Below are positions 21,668 through 31,000 of a DNA stretch of 42,101 bases, in pieces. Position 1 is the stretch's first letter. Each line of letters begins with the position of its first letter. The position numbers were made by a program, and so were the translations under genes. Source of the DNA: DAOTVC01 sp034437215 (GTDB lineage: Bacteria > Chloroflexota > Anaerolineae > B4-G1 > SLSP01); contig DAOTVC010000105.1 of the NCBI GenBank assembly GCA_034437215.1, positions 1 to 42,101 of the forward strand, given 5' to 3'. A model generated the notes under the pieces. That model worked only from the letters and a program-made list of their open reading frames with translations. It did no database searches and was not told the DNA's origin.

Positions 21668-22129
21668 CTACCGGCGTCCGGCGGAGAGCTCCTCCTGCAA
21701 GGCCTCGAGATTTTGCCAATCACCGGCGGCGGCAAGCCCCGCTTGCTGGGGCCAGGTGCCGGGGTTCATGAAGGCCAGGCCGTGGGAGCGCAGGATCTTC
21801 TTGAGCCGCGGGACGTCGCTGGCTGCCAGCTGGGCATACGTGCGGATACCCTCCTCCTGGAGGAGGTCCGCGACCTTCGGCCCCACCCCTTCAATGCGGG
21901 TGAGATCATCGGGTGTGCCTGTAGTCTCCTCAGTAAGGGGTTGGGGCGGGCGGGTCGTGTTTGGGGTTGGAATCTCGACCGGCTGCGCAGTTACCTCTTC
22001 CTCACGCTGCTCCCGCCGCTCCCGGCGCAGGAGGCGCCACAACATCCAACTCCCTAGCAAGAAGCCTGCTACTAACCACGAGAGCCCTTTGCCGTTCTCC
22101 TCGGACGATTGCTCATAATTGCCTGTCAT
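21668..22129 (-). CDS. Membrane-anchored helix-hairpin-helix protein
   Basis: A 153-residue protein with one N-terminal membrane segment (about 16-34, LSWLVAGFLLGSWMLWRLL) flanked by basic residues (RRERREQR), a Pro/Thr-rich linker (45-72) and a C-terminal helix-hairpin-helix domain (DDLTRIEGVGPKVADLLQEEG, 75-94). In this domain type the GVGP hairpin binds DNA backbone or mediates protein contacts, and it is common in short bacterial proteins of unknown role. The remaining part (WPQQAGLAAAGDWQNLEALQEEL) is typical of the same family. The start has GAGGAGGG upstream. The cytoplasmic tail could tether nucleic acid to the membrane; this is inference. Confidence 0.78.
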   Translation of the reverse strand: MTGNYEQSSEENGKGLSWLVAGFLLGSWMLWRLLRRERREQREEEVTAQPVEIPTPNTTRPPQPLTEETTGTPDDLTRIEGVGPKVADLLQEEGIRTYAQLAASDVPRLKKILRSHGLAFMNPGTWPQQAGLAAAGDWQNLEALQEELSAGRR

Positions 22130-22166
22130 GCTGCCCTCCTCAATAAGGTCGCCAGTTTCTAATACA

Positions 22167-22280
22167 ACAACGAGATTGAGTAGTTGGCGTCATTTCGAAC
22201 GCTTGCCCCGAGTCCGTCGAGGGGGAGACCCTTCGACTCCGTTCCGCTCAGAGTGACGTTTCTGATCAAAGTCTCGTTGT
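22167..22280. repeat. MITE-like imperfect palindromic element
   Basis: Outer 9-bp inverted repeats ACAACGAGA (22167-22175) and TCTCGTTGT (22272-22280) enclose a core (22189-22257) that begins GTCATTTCGAACG and ends CGCTCAGAGTGAC, itself an imperfect palindrome with GAGGGGGAGACCCTTC at its middle. The form is that of small dispersed palindromic repeats found in many bacterial genomes. No transposase gene or clear target duplication is present. The element occupies most of the 338-base gap 22130-22467, and the rest of that gap contains a possible -10 (TATAGT, 22323-22328) and no ORF. Confidence 0.6.
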
Positions 22281-22467
22281 AGAGCTAAGAATAAAAACGC
22301 ATCGCTGCTGTCCAGACTTTAGTATAGTGGTCTTTAGCCGCAGGTCAAAGGATCCTCTGCGAGATGGAGAGATCTTTTTGGAGGGTGCAACCTTTCGCGC
22401 CCTCTCCCGTAGTAGTAAGGGACTGCCGTTGAAGCAGTCAAACTGTTATAGAACTGGAGGCATGGAG

Positions 22468-22821
22468 ATGACGAATCACGTCAAGATCATCGGTTGGTTG
22501 TACATCATCCTGGGCGCCCTGGGGGTGCTCGTGGGTTGTGTGGTCTTTGCGATCCTGCTGGGGTCCGGAGCCCTCAGCGGGGACGAGACCGCGTTCACCG
22601 TCACGGGCATCGTGGGGCTTGTGGTCGGCGGTATTGCCGGGGTGCTCTCCCTGCCCTCCATTCTGGGCGGGTGGGGTGTCCTCAGATACTACGGTTGGGC
22701 CCGCGTTCTGCTGCTCATCATCGGGGCTTTGAACCTGCCCGCGTTTCCTCTCGGCACGGCGTTGGGTATCTACACCTTCTGGGGTTTGCTCAACGAGGAC
22801 AGTAATCGCCTCTTTGCCTGA
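22468..22821 (+). CDS. Small four-helix membrane protein
   Basis: A 117-residue hydrophobic protein with about four membrane segments: VKIIGWLYIILGALGVLVG, a second rich in Val/Gly, LSLPSILGGWGVLRYY and LLLIIGALNLPAFPLGTALG. It resembles bacterial DUF4064/YrhK-like small membrane proteins in plan, with no firm family call. Two in-frame starts exist. ATG 22462 abuts its ribosome site (one base), so ATG 22468, seven bases after GGAGG, is preferred. A strong hairpin terminator follows, and the gene converges on the metH/metF fusion. The leader is about 130 bases if the -10 at 22323 is used. Confidence 0.7.
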   Translation: MTNHVKIIGWLYIILGALGVLVGCVVFAILLGSGALSGDETAFTVTGIVGLVVGGIAGVLSLPSILGGWGVLRYYGWARVLLLIIGALNLPAFPLGTALGIYTFWGLLNEDSNRLFA

Positions 22822-22836
22822 CGCCTCCTCTCCCTC

Positions 22837-22875
22837 GCGACCCGGCACCCTGATCGGTGCCGGGTCGCCGTCTTT
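22837..22875. terminator. Strong intrinsic terminator between convergent genes
   Basis: GCGACCCGGCACC (22837-22849) and GGTGCCGGGTCGC (22856-22868) form a perfect 13-bp stem around a 6-base loop, followed by CGTCTTT on the plus strand. It is well placed to end the small membrane protein transcript and possibly the opposing one. Confidence 0.75.
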
Positions 22876-22892
22876 AGCCGGGTGAGGGCTCT

Positions 22893-24761
22893 TCAGCCCT
22901 GTGTCACGACGGCCTCGACGATCTCCGCTGCGAGGTCATAGCGGTTGAAGGCGGGCATAAGATAGATGCCCGAGGCCCAGGCACGCAGTTGTTCGATAAT
23001 TTCTGAAGCGATACGCACCCCCTCGTGGGGCGAATCCTGCCCCGCCGCTTCCAGCCGTGCGCCCACCTCCTCGGGAATGGTGATGCCCGGTACCTCGTTG
23101 TGCAGGAAGCGGGCGTGCCGTACACCGTAGAGAGGGAGCACGCCGACCAGGACGGGGACCTCGAGTGGCCCGTGCTCTGTTGCGTAGCGATCGAGGAAGT
23201 GCCGGCCCCTCTCGGGTTCGTAGATGGGTTGGGTGAGCAAGAAGTCGACGCCTCCGCGTAGCTTGCGTCGCAGTACTCGAATCTCCCGCTCCACGTCGGG
23301 TGGGGTGAGGTTGAGCGCTCCGCCGACGAAGAAGGAGGTAGGCTGTCCGATGTCGGTGCCGGCGTGATCGACGCCGACGTTCAACTGCCCTTTGATGAGG
23401 TTGATGAGACCCGAGGGGACCAGATCGTAGTCGTCCATCGCGTCCGGGTAGTCTCCGATGGCGGTGGGGTCTCCCATGACGACGAAGACGTTGCGGATGC
23501 CCAGGGCGTGCGCCGCAAGGAGATCCCCCTGCACGCGCAGTAGATTGCGCCCGCGGGTGGGGAAGTGCAGTACTGTCTCGATACCCACCTCCCGCTGGAT
23601 GATCTGGCAGACGGCCCAGGGACTCATCCGCATCCGGGCCATGGGGCTGTCCGCGACGTTGATGACGTCGGCTCCTACCTCGGCGAGCAAGCTGGCTCCC
23701 GCCAGCAACTTGTGGCTGGAGATGGTCCGGGGAGGGTCCATCTCCACGGAGATGACGAACTTTCCCTCCGCCAACTTCTGGGCCAACGCCGTCGGTTTGC
23801 TCTCGGGGGGCACCCTCTCCTCACCCTCGCCCGAGAGGAGCAGCGACATGTCGAACTCGGCATCAAGGGTCTCATCCAGGGCCGCGCGCATAGCCGCGAT
23901 GTGCTGGGGGGTGGTGCCACAGCACCCTCCGATGAGGCTGACGCCGGTCAGGCGATAGGACAGGGCATATTCGGCAAAGTAATCGGGCGTCGCCGGGTAC
24001 ATGATGCGTCCGGCGACCTGCTCGGGCCAGCCGGCGTTGGGGACGGCGGCATAACGGGCGTCGGGAACCCGCTGTTGCATGCGGCGTACGATGCGCAGGA
24101 TCTGCGCAGGACCGCCGGAGCAGTTGACGCCGATGACGTCGGCACCCATCTCCTGCAGCCGCTCCGCGACCTTCTCCGGGCTGTCTCCCAGAAGGGTGCG
24201 ATCGTCGCGGGTGAAGGTCAGCGTGGCGACGATGGGCAGTGCTGCAGCAACCTCCCGAGCCGCAGCGACGGCCTCCCGTACTTCGTAGAGATCGGTAAAG
24301 GTTTCCAGCGACAGCAGATCGACGCCCGCGGCTGCCAGTGCCTCGATCTGCTCGGCGAAGGCGTGCCGGGCTTGCTCCGGCTGCACCCGACCGAAGGGCG
24401 CCAGCCGCACACCGAGCGGGCCGAGGTCTCCGGCGACGAGCACCTCTCGAAAGGAGCCCAGGACCACACGCTGCGCCAGTTCGGCGCCCGCGCGGTTGAT
24501 ACGCGCGACATCCTCTGCGCGCCCGTGTTCGGCTAACTTAAAGCGATTGGCCCCGAAGGTGTTGGTCTGGATGACCCGAGCGCCGGCTTCGATGTAGGCC
24601 CGGTGGATCTGCGCGACGAGGGCCGGGTTGGTGAGATTCAGCGTGTCGAAGCATTCCTCAAAGCCTACGCCACGGGCGTACAACATCGTTCCCATGGCAC
24701 CATCGCGCAGGATGGGCAAGGGGCCTTCCTCAAGCAGCTGCAGAAAGTCGAGTTTTGCCAT
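22893..24761 (-). CDS. Bifunctional homocysteine S-methyltransferase / methylenetetrahydrofolate reductase
   Basis: A 622-residue fusion (YitJ-like). The N-terminal half is a zinc-dependent homocysteine methyltransferase barrel with GTMLY, IQTNTFGAN, GVNCSGG (Cys214) and GGCCGTTP (Cys280, Cys281), the three zinc cysteines. The C-terminal half (from about 334) is a MetF-type FAD reductase: FVISVEMDPPRT, VADSPMARMRMS, HFPTRGRN and FVVMGDPTAIGDYP. It would make 5-methyl-THF and pass the methyl to homocysteine within one protein. No cobalamin-binding domain is present, so the methyl route may need a separate partner. ATG 24761 is chosen for the GGAGGGGAGA site; an upstream ATG at 24806 directly follows the kinase stop but has no site. 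Confidence 0.93.
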   Translation of the reverse strand: MAKLDFLQLLEEGPLPILRDGAMGTMLYARGVGFEECFDTLNLTNPALVAQIHRAYIEAGARVIQTNTFGANRFKLAEHGRAEDVARINRAGAELAQRVVLGSFREVLVAGDLGPLGVRLAPFGRVQPEQARHAFAEQIEALAAAGVDLLSLETFTDLYEVREAVAAAREVAAALPIVATLTFTRDDRTLLGDSPEKVAERLQEMGADVIGVNCSGGPAQILRIVRRMQQRVPDARYAAVPNAGWPEQVAGRIMYPATPDYFAEYALSYRLTGVSLIGGCCGTTPQHIAAMRAALDETLDAEFDMSLLLSGEGEERVPPESKPTALAQKLAEGKFVISVEMDPPRTISSHKLLAGASLLAEVGADVINVADSPMARMRMSPWAVCQIIQREVGIETVLHFPTRGRNLLRVQGDLLAAHALGIRNVFVVMGDPTAIGDYPDAMDDYDLVPSGLINLIKGQLNVGVDHAGTDIGQPTSFFVGGALNLTPPDVEREIRVLRRKLRGGVDFLLTQPIYEPERGRHFLDRYATEHGPLEVPVLVGVLPLYGVRHARFLHNEVPGITIPEEVGARLEAAGQDSPHEGVRIASEIIEQLRAWASGIYLMPAFNRYDLAAEIVEAVVTQG

Positions 24762-24806
24762 TCTTGTCTCCCCTCCAACTTCGTGGGGAGTGTACCCCTG
24801 CTCCAT

Positions 24807-27800
24807 CTAAAGGTCAAAGGGCTGGGCGTCGGGGATTGTGCAGGCGGTCAGGGGGAGGGTGAAGGAGAAGGTCGTCCCCGCCTGCGAGGTCTCCTCGACC
24901 CAGATGGCGCCGCCGTGTGCCTCCACCGCCATTCTACAGAAGGCCAGCCCCAACCCACTGCCTCGGCCCTCCACCTGCCCTGTTGCAAACTTATTGAAGA
25001 GACGCTGGCGCAGCTCGTCGGGGATGCCCGGTCCGCTGTCCTGCACGGAGACGATCAGCCGCTCCGCATCGGTCGCCTCCTGGCGTACGTCGATTCGTAT
25101 GCGCCCCCCGGTGGGGGTGAACTTGATGGCATTGTGCAACAGATTCTGGAGAATGCGCTCGACGAGCTCGGCGTCGGCGTAGAGGTGGGGCAGCTGGTCG
25201 GGGAGGTGGGTGGTGACCAGAAGCTCCTTTTCGTCGATCTGGGGCACGTGAGCGTGGACTGTCTCCTCGATCAAGGGCGCGAGATCGAACTCCAGGCATC
25301 GTAGGGGCAGTTTGCCGCTCTCCAGACTGCTGAGATCGAGGATGGAGTCGATCATGTGGAGCATACGCTGGGCGGCGATGTTGGCGATCTCCAGCACCTG
25401 TTCGTGTCCCTGATGCATCTCTGAGTCCAACATCATCTCCAGGAACTGAATGGCGGTGGAGATGCTGGCCAGGGGGCTGCGAAGGTCGTGAACGAGAGTG
25501 TGGGTGAGCTCGTCGCGCATCTGGGCGAGAATACGCTCCTGGGTCACGTCACGGAGAATGAAGAGGCGGCCCAGGAGGATCTCCCCCGCTTGTACGGGCA
25601 GGTTGAACCAGTGGAGGGTACGGGGTGGAATTATCCACTCTCCCTCTCCAGGGGGTTCGTTACCCTCCTGGACGCGCTCAATCTCCGCCCGCACCTCCGG
25701 GATGGAGTTGGGGGCTTCCCCCTCCAGGGCATCGAGCATCTCCATCACCGAGAGCTTCTCCCACTCGTGGGGTTCTCCATCCAACCCCAGGAGTGCGAGG
25801 GCTGCCTGGTTGAGTACCAGGGTACGGCGATCAGTGCCCACAAGGACGATGCCGTCCCGGCTGGAGTGAATGATGGCTTCCAATCGACTGCGCTCTGTGG
25901 AGACGGCTTCCGCGTAGTGGCGTATCTCTGCATGAAAGCGCGCGTTATCCAGGGCCAGGGAGATAGCCTCACCCAACGATTCGGCTAGCTGGATGTCCTC
26001 CTTGCTAAAGGCGCCCTCCTCGCTACTCTCGATGTTCAGAACTCCCAGAACGCCTGCCCCCCGCCGCAGGGGGACGACCAGCTCGCTGCGGGTCTTGTCG
26101 GAGACGGAGACATAGTCGCTGTCAACGGAGACATTGGGGGCGTACTGCGTACGGCCTGTGCGGAAAGCACGCCCGCAGAGGCCCGCATCGATCCGGACGC
26201 GGGCTCCGACGGGAGCGAGATCCTCGCCGGCGACAGCCTGCAGGACGAGGGACCGCTCCTCCTCATCAGGTAAGAGCAGACCCACGGCGGGCCACCCGGC
26301 GAGGTGGACCAGGGCACCGACCGCGGCATCGACTACCGCATCGCGTTCGAGGTAGCTGCCTACCTTTCGCAGGACCTCGTAGAGCGTCGTCAGCCGTTTG
26401 GTGAGCTGGCGCTGCTCGTCGTAGAGCTGGGCGTTGTGGAGGGCGGCGGCGATCTGATCCACCGCCAGCCGGATGAGGGTGACCTGATCCTCCGTGAAAC
26501 GTTGGGGCTCGGTGTGGGTAAGGGTGAGAACGCCGGCGATCTTGGATTGGTCGAAGATGGGGGCGGAGAGCACGGAACGCGCCGAGAAGGTGGTCGTGCC
26601 GGGCATGGGGATCCAGCGTTCGTCCTCGAGGGTGTCGGTGACGAGGGTGACCTCTTGGTGTTCCAAAACCCAGCCTGCCAGACCCTTCCGCAGAGCGTGA
26701 GTCGCGCCCTGAGGATCGTAGTGGAACTCGTGGCCCGCCAGGGAGAGAATATTGTGGGAGAGCTGGTCTCCCTCCTCGAGCAGGAGGAGATTCCCCACCT
26801 CGGCCCCGGTAAGGGAGACCGTGACTTGCAGGGTGTTTTGGAGGGTTTCCTCAACCGTCAGATTCTCACTCGTGGCGCGGGCGATGGCGACCAGGTTTTC
26901 GAAGATCTCTTTCTGGATGCGCAGGGTCCTCTCGGCCAGCTTGCGTTCCGTCACATCGTGCAGCACGATGACCCAGCCCTCCAACCTGCGGCGCTCATTG
27001 GTAATGGGTGAGGCGTGCAACTCGTAGTAGCGTGCCTCACCCCCCTCCCGCAAGGTGATCTCTCCGCGACTCTCCTGCTCTTCCAGGTGAGAGTCGATGG
27101 CCTGGGGGCGGTGGGGCCAGATCTCTTTCAAGAGGCGCCCCCGGCTGTAGACGTCGCTGACCCCAAGCAGGTGCTGTGCTGCCGGATTGAGGTGTACGAG
27201 GTGGGTGTGACGATCGAGCACCAGGAGGGCATCGCTCATCTTGTCCATGACCTTGCTCAGCGCCACCGGGGAGACGTCGAAGAGGCGGAAGACGAAGAGA
27301 TCGAGGACCATCAGAAGGCCTCCAATGGTGAAAGAGAGAGGGGTAAGATCCAGATCGGGGCTGGCTCCGAAGATGGTCAGGGCATTGCCTGTGACGGGGA
27401 CGAGAGCCGCGAGTATGAGGACGATCCCCTGCCCGCGATAGAGATCGGGTCCCCGAACGGTGGCGATGAGCAGCTGGAGGGTCGCGATAAAGATGAGGCT
27501 GTAGGAGTATGCGGCGTGCAACCAGAAGAAGGGTCCCCTCTCGATGACGAAGGTGCCGCGCGAGAGCATCTCGAAGGAGCGCCGGAAGAGGCCCTCCGGA
27601 TTGAGCCACACGCAGGCGAGTACCAAGAGCGGTACGATGCAGAGCAGGGCCAGGACCAAGGGGGTAAGTCGCTTGTGGCGTCCCGTGTAGTGAGCGGTAA
27701 AACCCAACCAGGCAATGGGCACGGTGACGATGCCGAAGTATTGGAGGTTGAGGAAGAATCTCTGTACGTCTGTGTCTGAAGCAGCAGACGCGAGCAGGTT

Positions 27801-27953
27801 ACTGAGGAGCCACTCCCCGACCGCGCTCATGAGCAGGGAGAACCAGATCGCGCCTGTCATTCCGCGGTGTCGCCACGTATAGATCACAAGCCCGACCGCA
27901 ATGGCCAGTGCGGTTATTTGAAGGGAGTTTGTCGTTGTCAGGTGCCTCTCCAT
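24807..27953 (-). CDS. Multi-sensor histidine kinase (7TM-PAS-GAF-GAF-PAS)
   Basis: A 1048-residue membrane kinase. The order of domains is an N-terminal seven-helix sensor (about 1-225), a PAS domain with the LDRHTHLVHLNPAAQHLLG motif, a GAF domain (about 360-500), a second GAF (about 530-690), a PAS with HSSRDGIVLVGTDRRTLVLN, then HisKA with phospho-acceptor His822 (VHDLRSPLASI), and a HATPase with N box (LLHNAIKF), G1 DSGPGIP and G2 GSGLGLAF. The output partner is not in the window. The ligand is unknown. Start ATG 27953 has a GCAGGAG site nine bases upstream and its own promoter. It is followed within 45 bases by the methionine/folate fusion gene, probably on one transcript. Confidence 0.92.
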   Translation of the reverse strand: MERHLTTTNSLQITALAIAVGLVIYTWRHRGMTGAIWFSLLMSAVGEWLLSNLLASAASDTDVQRFFLNLQYFGIVTVPIAWLGFTAHYTGRHKRLTPLVLALLCIVPLLVLACVWLNPEGLFRRSFEMLSRGTFVIERGPFFWLHAAYSYSLIFIATLQLLIATVRGPDLYRGQGIVLILAALVPVTGNALTIFGASPDLDLTPLSFTIGGLLMVLDLFVFRLFDVSPVALSKVMDKMSDALLVLDRHTHLVHLNPAAQHLLGVSDVYSRGRLLKEIWPHRPQAIDSHLEEQESRGEITLREGGEARYYELHASPITNERRRLEGWVIVLHDVTERKLAERTLRIQKEIFENLVAIARATSENLTVEETLQNTLQVTVSLTGAEVGNLLLLEEGDQLSHNILSLAGHEFHYDPQGATHALRKGLAGWVLEHQEVTLVTDTLEDERWIPMPGTTTFSARSVLSAPIFDQSKIAGVLTLTHTEPQRFTEDQVTLIRLAVDQIAAALHNAQLYDEQRQLTKRLTTLYEVLRKVGSYLERDAVVDAAVGALVHLAGWPAVGLLLPDEEERSLVLQAVAGEDLAPVGARVRIDAGLCGRAFRTGRTQYAPNVSVDSDYVSVSDKTRSELVVPLRRGAGVLGVLNIESSEEGAFSKEDIQLAESLGEAISLALDNARFHAEIRHYAEAVSTERSRLEAIIHSSRDGIVLVGTDRRTLVLNQAALALLGLDGEPHEWEKLSVMEMLDALEGEAPNSIPEVRAEIERVQEGNEPPGEGEWIIPPRTLHWFNLPVQAGEILLGRLFILRDVTQERILAQMRDELTHTLVHDLRSPLASISTAIQFLEMMLDSEMHQGHEQVLEIANIAAQRMLHMIDSILDLSSLESGKLPLRCLEFDLAPLIEETVHAHVPQIDEKELLVTTHLPDQLPHLYADAELVERILQNLLHNAIKFTPTGGRIRIDVRQEATDAERLIVSVQDSGPGIPDELRQRLFNKFATGQVEGRGSGLGLAFCRMAVEAHGGAIWVEETSQAGTTFSFTLPLTACTIPDAQPFDL

Positions 27954-27984
27954 CCACGCACGCTCCTGCAGCGCAGGTGGCTAC

Positions 27985-28013
27985 ATTATACTCTAGTGGC
28001 GCTGAGCGACCAA
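27985..28013 (-). promoter_or_regulatory. Promoter for the histidine kinase
   Basis: On the minus strand there is TTGGTC (28013-28008), a 17-base spacer and a perfect TATAAT (27990-27985). Transcription would start near 27978, about 25 bases before the kinase ATG. Confidence 0.65.
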
Positions 28014-28066
28014 TTGCGTTTGCAGCGGGATGCCTCTGACACCTGACGTTGCGCAGAGGAGGGCTG

Positions 28067-31000
28067 TTAGGGCTTTCCGGGCAGGGACTCCAGGAGTGCC
28101 TCCACCAGTCCTTCTGGATGGTCGGCCTCGAACTGCTCTGAGGGGTGGGTGACGCGCGCGAGATCGACCTCCATCCGGGCGAGGAGGGTACCTGCTTGCT
28201 CTTGGAGCGGGGCTGCTGTTGCGGGGTGGGTATAGATTAGCTGTAGCAGCGAAAGCGCTTCCTCCCGGTTGCCTGACTGCAGGTATAACTTGGCGATACC
28301 GTAACACACCTTGAGAAAGAGAGGCGGGGTGGGGATCTCACGCACCCTTTGGAGGGCCGCCCGATAGTAAGACCAGGCTTGCTGGGTCTGCCCCCGTTGC
28401 GCGAAGACCTCCCCGAGCCCGGCTAGGGCGTAGATGAGGTACTGTGGATCGCTCGCCTTTGCACATCTCGCCTGTGTCGCGGTGAAGAGTTCGCAGGCTT
28501 CGGAGATCTTGCCCTGCATAAGAAGCGTCTCGCCGAGACCGTTGCGTGCTCGCCTGACTCCACTGTGATCCTTGAGAGATTGGAACATTCTCAGGGCCTC
28601 GCGGTAACCGGTCTCGGCTTCACTGCACTCTCCTCGGGCCAGGGCAACGGTGGCCAACAAGTAGATGGAGAGAGCGTGGCCAATCTGGTCGTTGACTTGA
28701 CGTCGCAGGATCAGGGCTTCGCGGGCTAAGCTCTCAGCCTCATCCAAGTTGCCCTGGGCGACGAGGACGTGGGCGACATGATCCAAGGAGGACGCGATCG
28801 CCCAATCGGCGCCCAGTTCCCGCCGTAGATTGAGGCTGCGTTCCAAATGCATCCGGGCTTCCTCGTAGTCCCCCACTTCGAAGGCCGTCAAGCCCAGGCC
28901 GTTGAGCGCAAAGGAGATGCCCCACCGGTTATCAAACTCCCGCTCTACCTTCAGACTCTGCTTGAAAAAGTTCTGGGCGTCTTTGTAGCGCGCCCGGGCG
29001 AAGGCCACACCCCCCAGATTGTGATAGAGCTGTGCCGTCCCCCACAGATCGCCCACAGAACGGCGGATAGCAACGCTTTGGGCGTAGTAGTAATTGGCGG
29101 TTTCATAGTCGCCCTGGACGCAGTTGACCTTTCCCAGCTCGAGGTAGACGCTCGCCATCCCCTCAGCCTCTCCGCGCTCTTCGAAGATTGTCCGGGCCTC
29201 CTCGTAGGACTTGCGGGCTCTCTCGAGATACCCTTGCCGGAAGGCGGTGGCGCCCAGATAGAGGTGAGCATACCCCATCTCACCGGGCATAGCATAGCGT
29301 TGCAGAAGGGAACGGCTCTCTCGGAGCAGCTCGTTGGCGGTCTCGTGTGCGGACTGCAAGTAGCATAGGGCGCCCTGATAGAGCGTGAGCAGGGCCAGCA
29401 GCTCTTCTGTCTTCTTATGCGCATCGGGGGAGGAGGGGCGCAGGGTTCGTACCATCGCCGTGGCCTCCTCGAAGAGAGCGCGTCCCTCATGAAAGCGGCT
29501 GCGCATCTCGTGGAGCCGGTACATCCCCCGGGCAGTGAGGCGTAGCAATTCCAGGTTTTGAGCCTCCACCGCGTAATACCACATGGCCTGGAGGTTATGC
29601 AGCTCTTCGATCAGCCGGTGCAGGGTCTCTTTCTGCCCCGCCTCCCAGAGGGAGGGGGTGGAGTGTTGGAGCAGCCGGGCGTAGTAAGTTGCATGTCCTT
29701 GGCAGTGGTGGTCGTAGAGAGCGCTCTGTGCTTGGAGGCGCTCCAACGTGTACTGCCGCAAGGGCGTGGGAACGTAAAAGCGACCGGAGGGCAGACAGCG
29801 GAGCAGGGATTTCGCCTGCAGCCGTTTCAGGATAACGGGGGTGATCCCCATTACCGCGGCGGCGGCTTCTGCCTGAAACCCTCCCCGAAAGACGACCAGC
29901 CGGGAGACGATCTCGCGCTCCTCCGCAGAGATGAGAGACCAAGAGTACTCAAAAACAGCTCGCAGACTCCGGTGGCGTTCAGGAAGCTGCCGGCGGCTGT
30001 TCTTCAAGAAGTCGAGGGTTTGGCGTATGCCCGTGAGAATCTCTTGGCAGGAGAGGATGCGCACCAAGGTTGCTGCCATGTTGACACCCAGGGGCAGACC
30101 CTCAACCGTCCGGCAGATCTCCGCAACCGCCGTGGCGTTCTCCGGATCCAGGGTAAAGAGGGGATCGATGTGGTGAGCGATTTGAACGAAGAGCTCTACG
30201 GCCTCATATCTGCCGATCTCATCGTCCCCTTCTCTTGTGGGATAGGAGAGACCGGACAGGGTATATGTCTCCTCCTGTTCAAGTCCCAGGACCTGTTGCG
30301 ACGTTACAAGCAGAGTGACCCCGGGAGCTTTGCTGAGGATGGCTCGGGGCAGCTCGACGTAGGGCAGCAGATGTTCGTAGCTGTCGAGGATGAGCAGTAA
30401 ATTCTTGCGGCGCAGGTAGTTAAGAAGTTGCTTTTGGGTATCCATGCGACCGTGAAAGGAGAAGCTCAGGGCCTCCGCAACGGTCGAAGGCAGCAGTTGC
30501 GGGGAGGGGACGGGAATTGTGGGGACGAAGAAGATACCGTGGGTAAATGCTTCGATATTCACAGCAGCTGCTTGATAGGCCAACCGGGACTTGCCTACAC
30601 CGCCTACTCCGGTGAGGGTCAAGAGCCGGGTGCCGCCTCGCAGATGCTGTGCAATGCCGGCAAGTTCCCGGCGGCGTCCAATAAAAGGAGGAGTCCTGGG
30701 TAGGAAATTCTGTTTGAAGGACGACAGGGTGCGGGGTGGAGGGAAGTCGCGGCGCTTGAGATCCACGTGCATGAGCTGGAAGATCTTTTGGTGGGGCGCA
30801 AGATCCTTGACCATGTGGTGGCCCAGATCTTGTAGAGCAGCGCCGCGCGGGAGTGGCAAGATGTCGGCGGCTTTCTCACTCAACAGGATCTGTCCGGGTG
30901 CCGCTGCCTCCGCCAGAAACTCGGTGTGCCTGACCGCTGGATCATGAGGTCTGTCCCGCACCTGCTTCACGGGGGCCAGATGGACCCCCACTTGCGGGGG

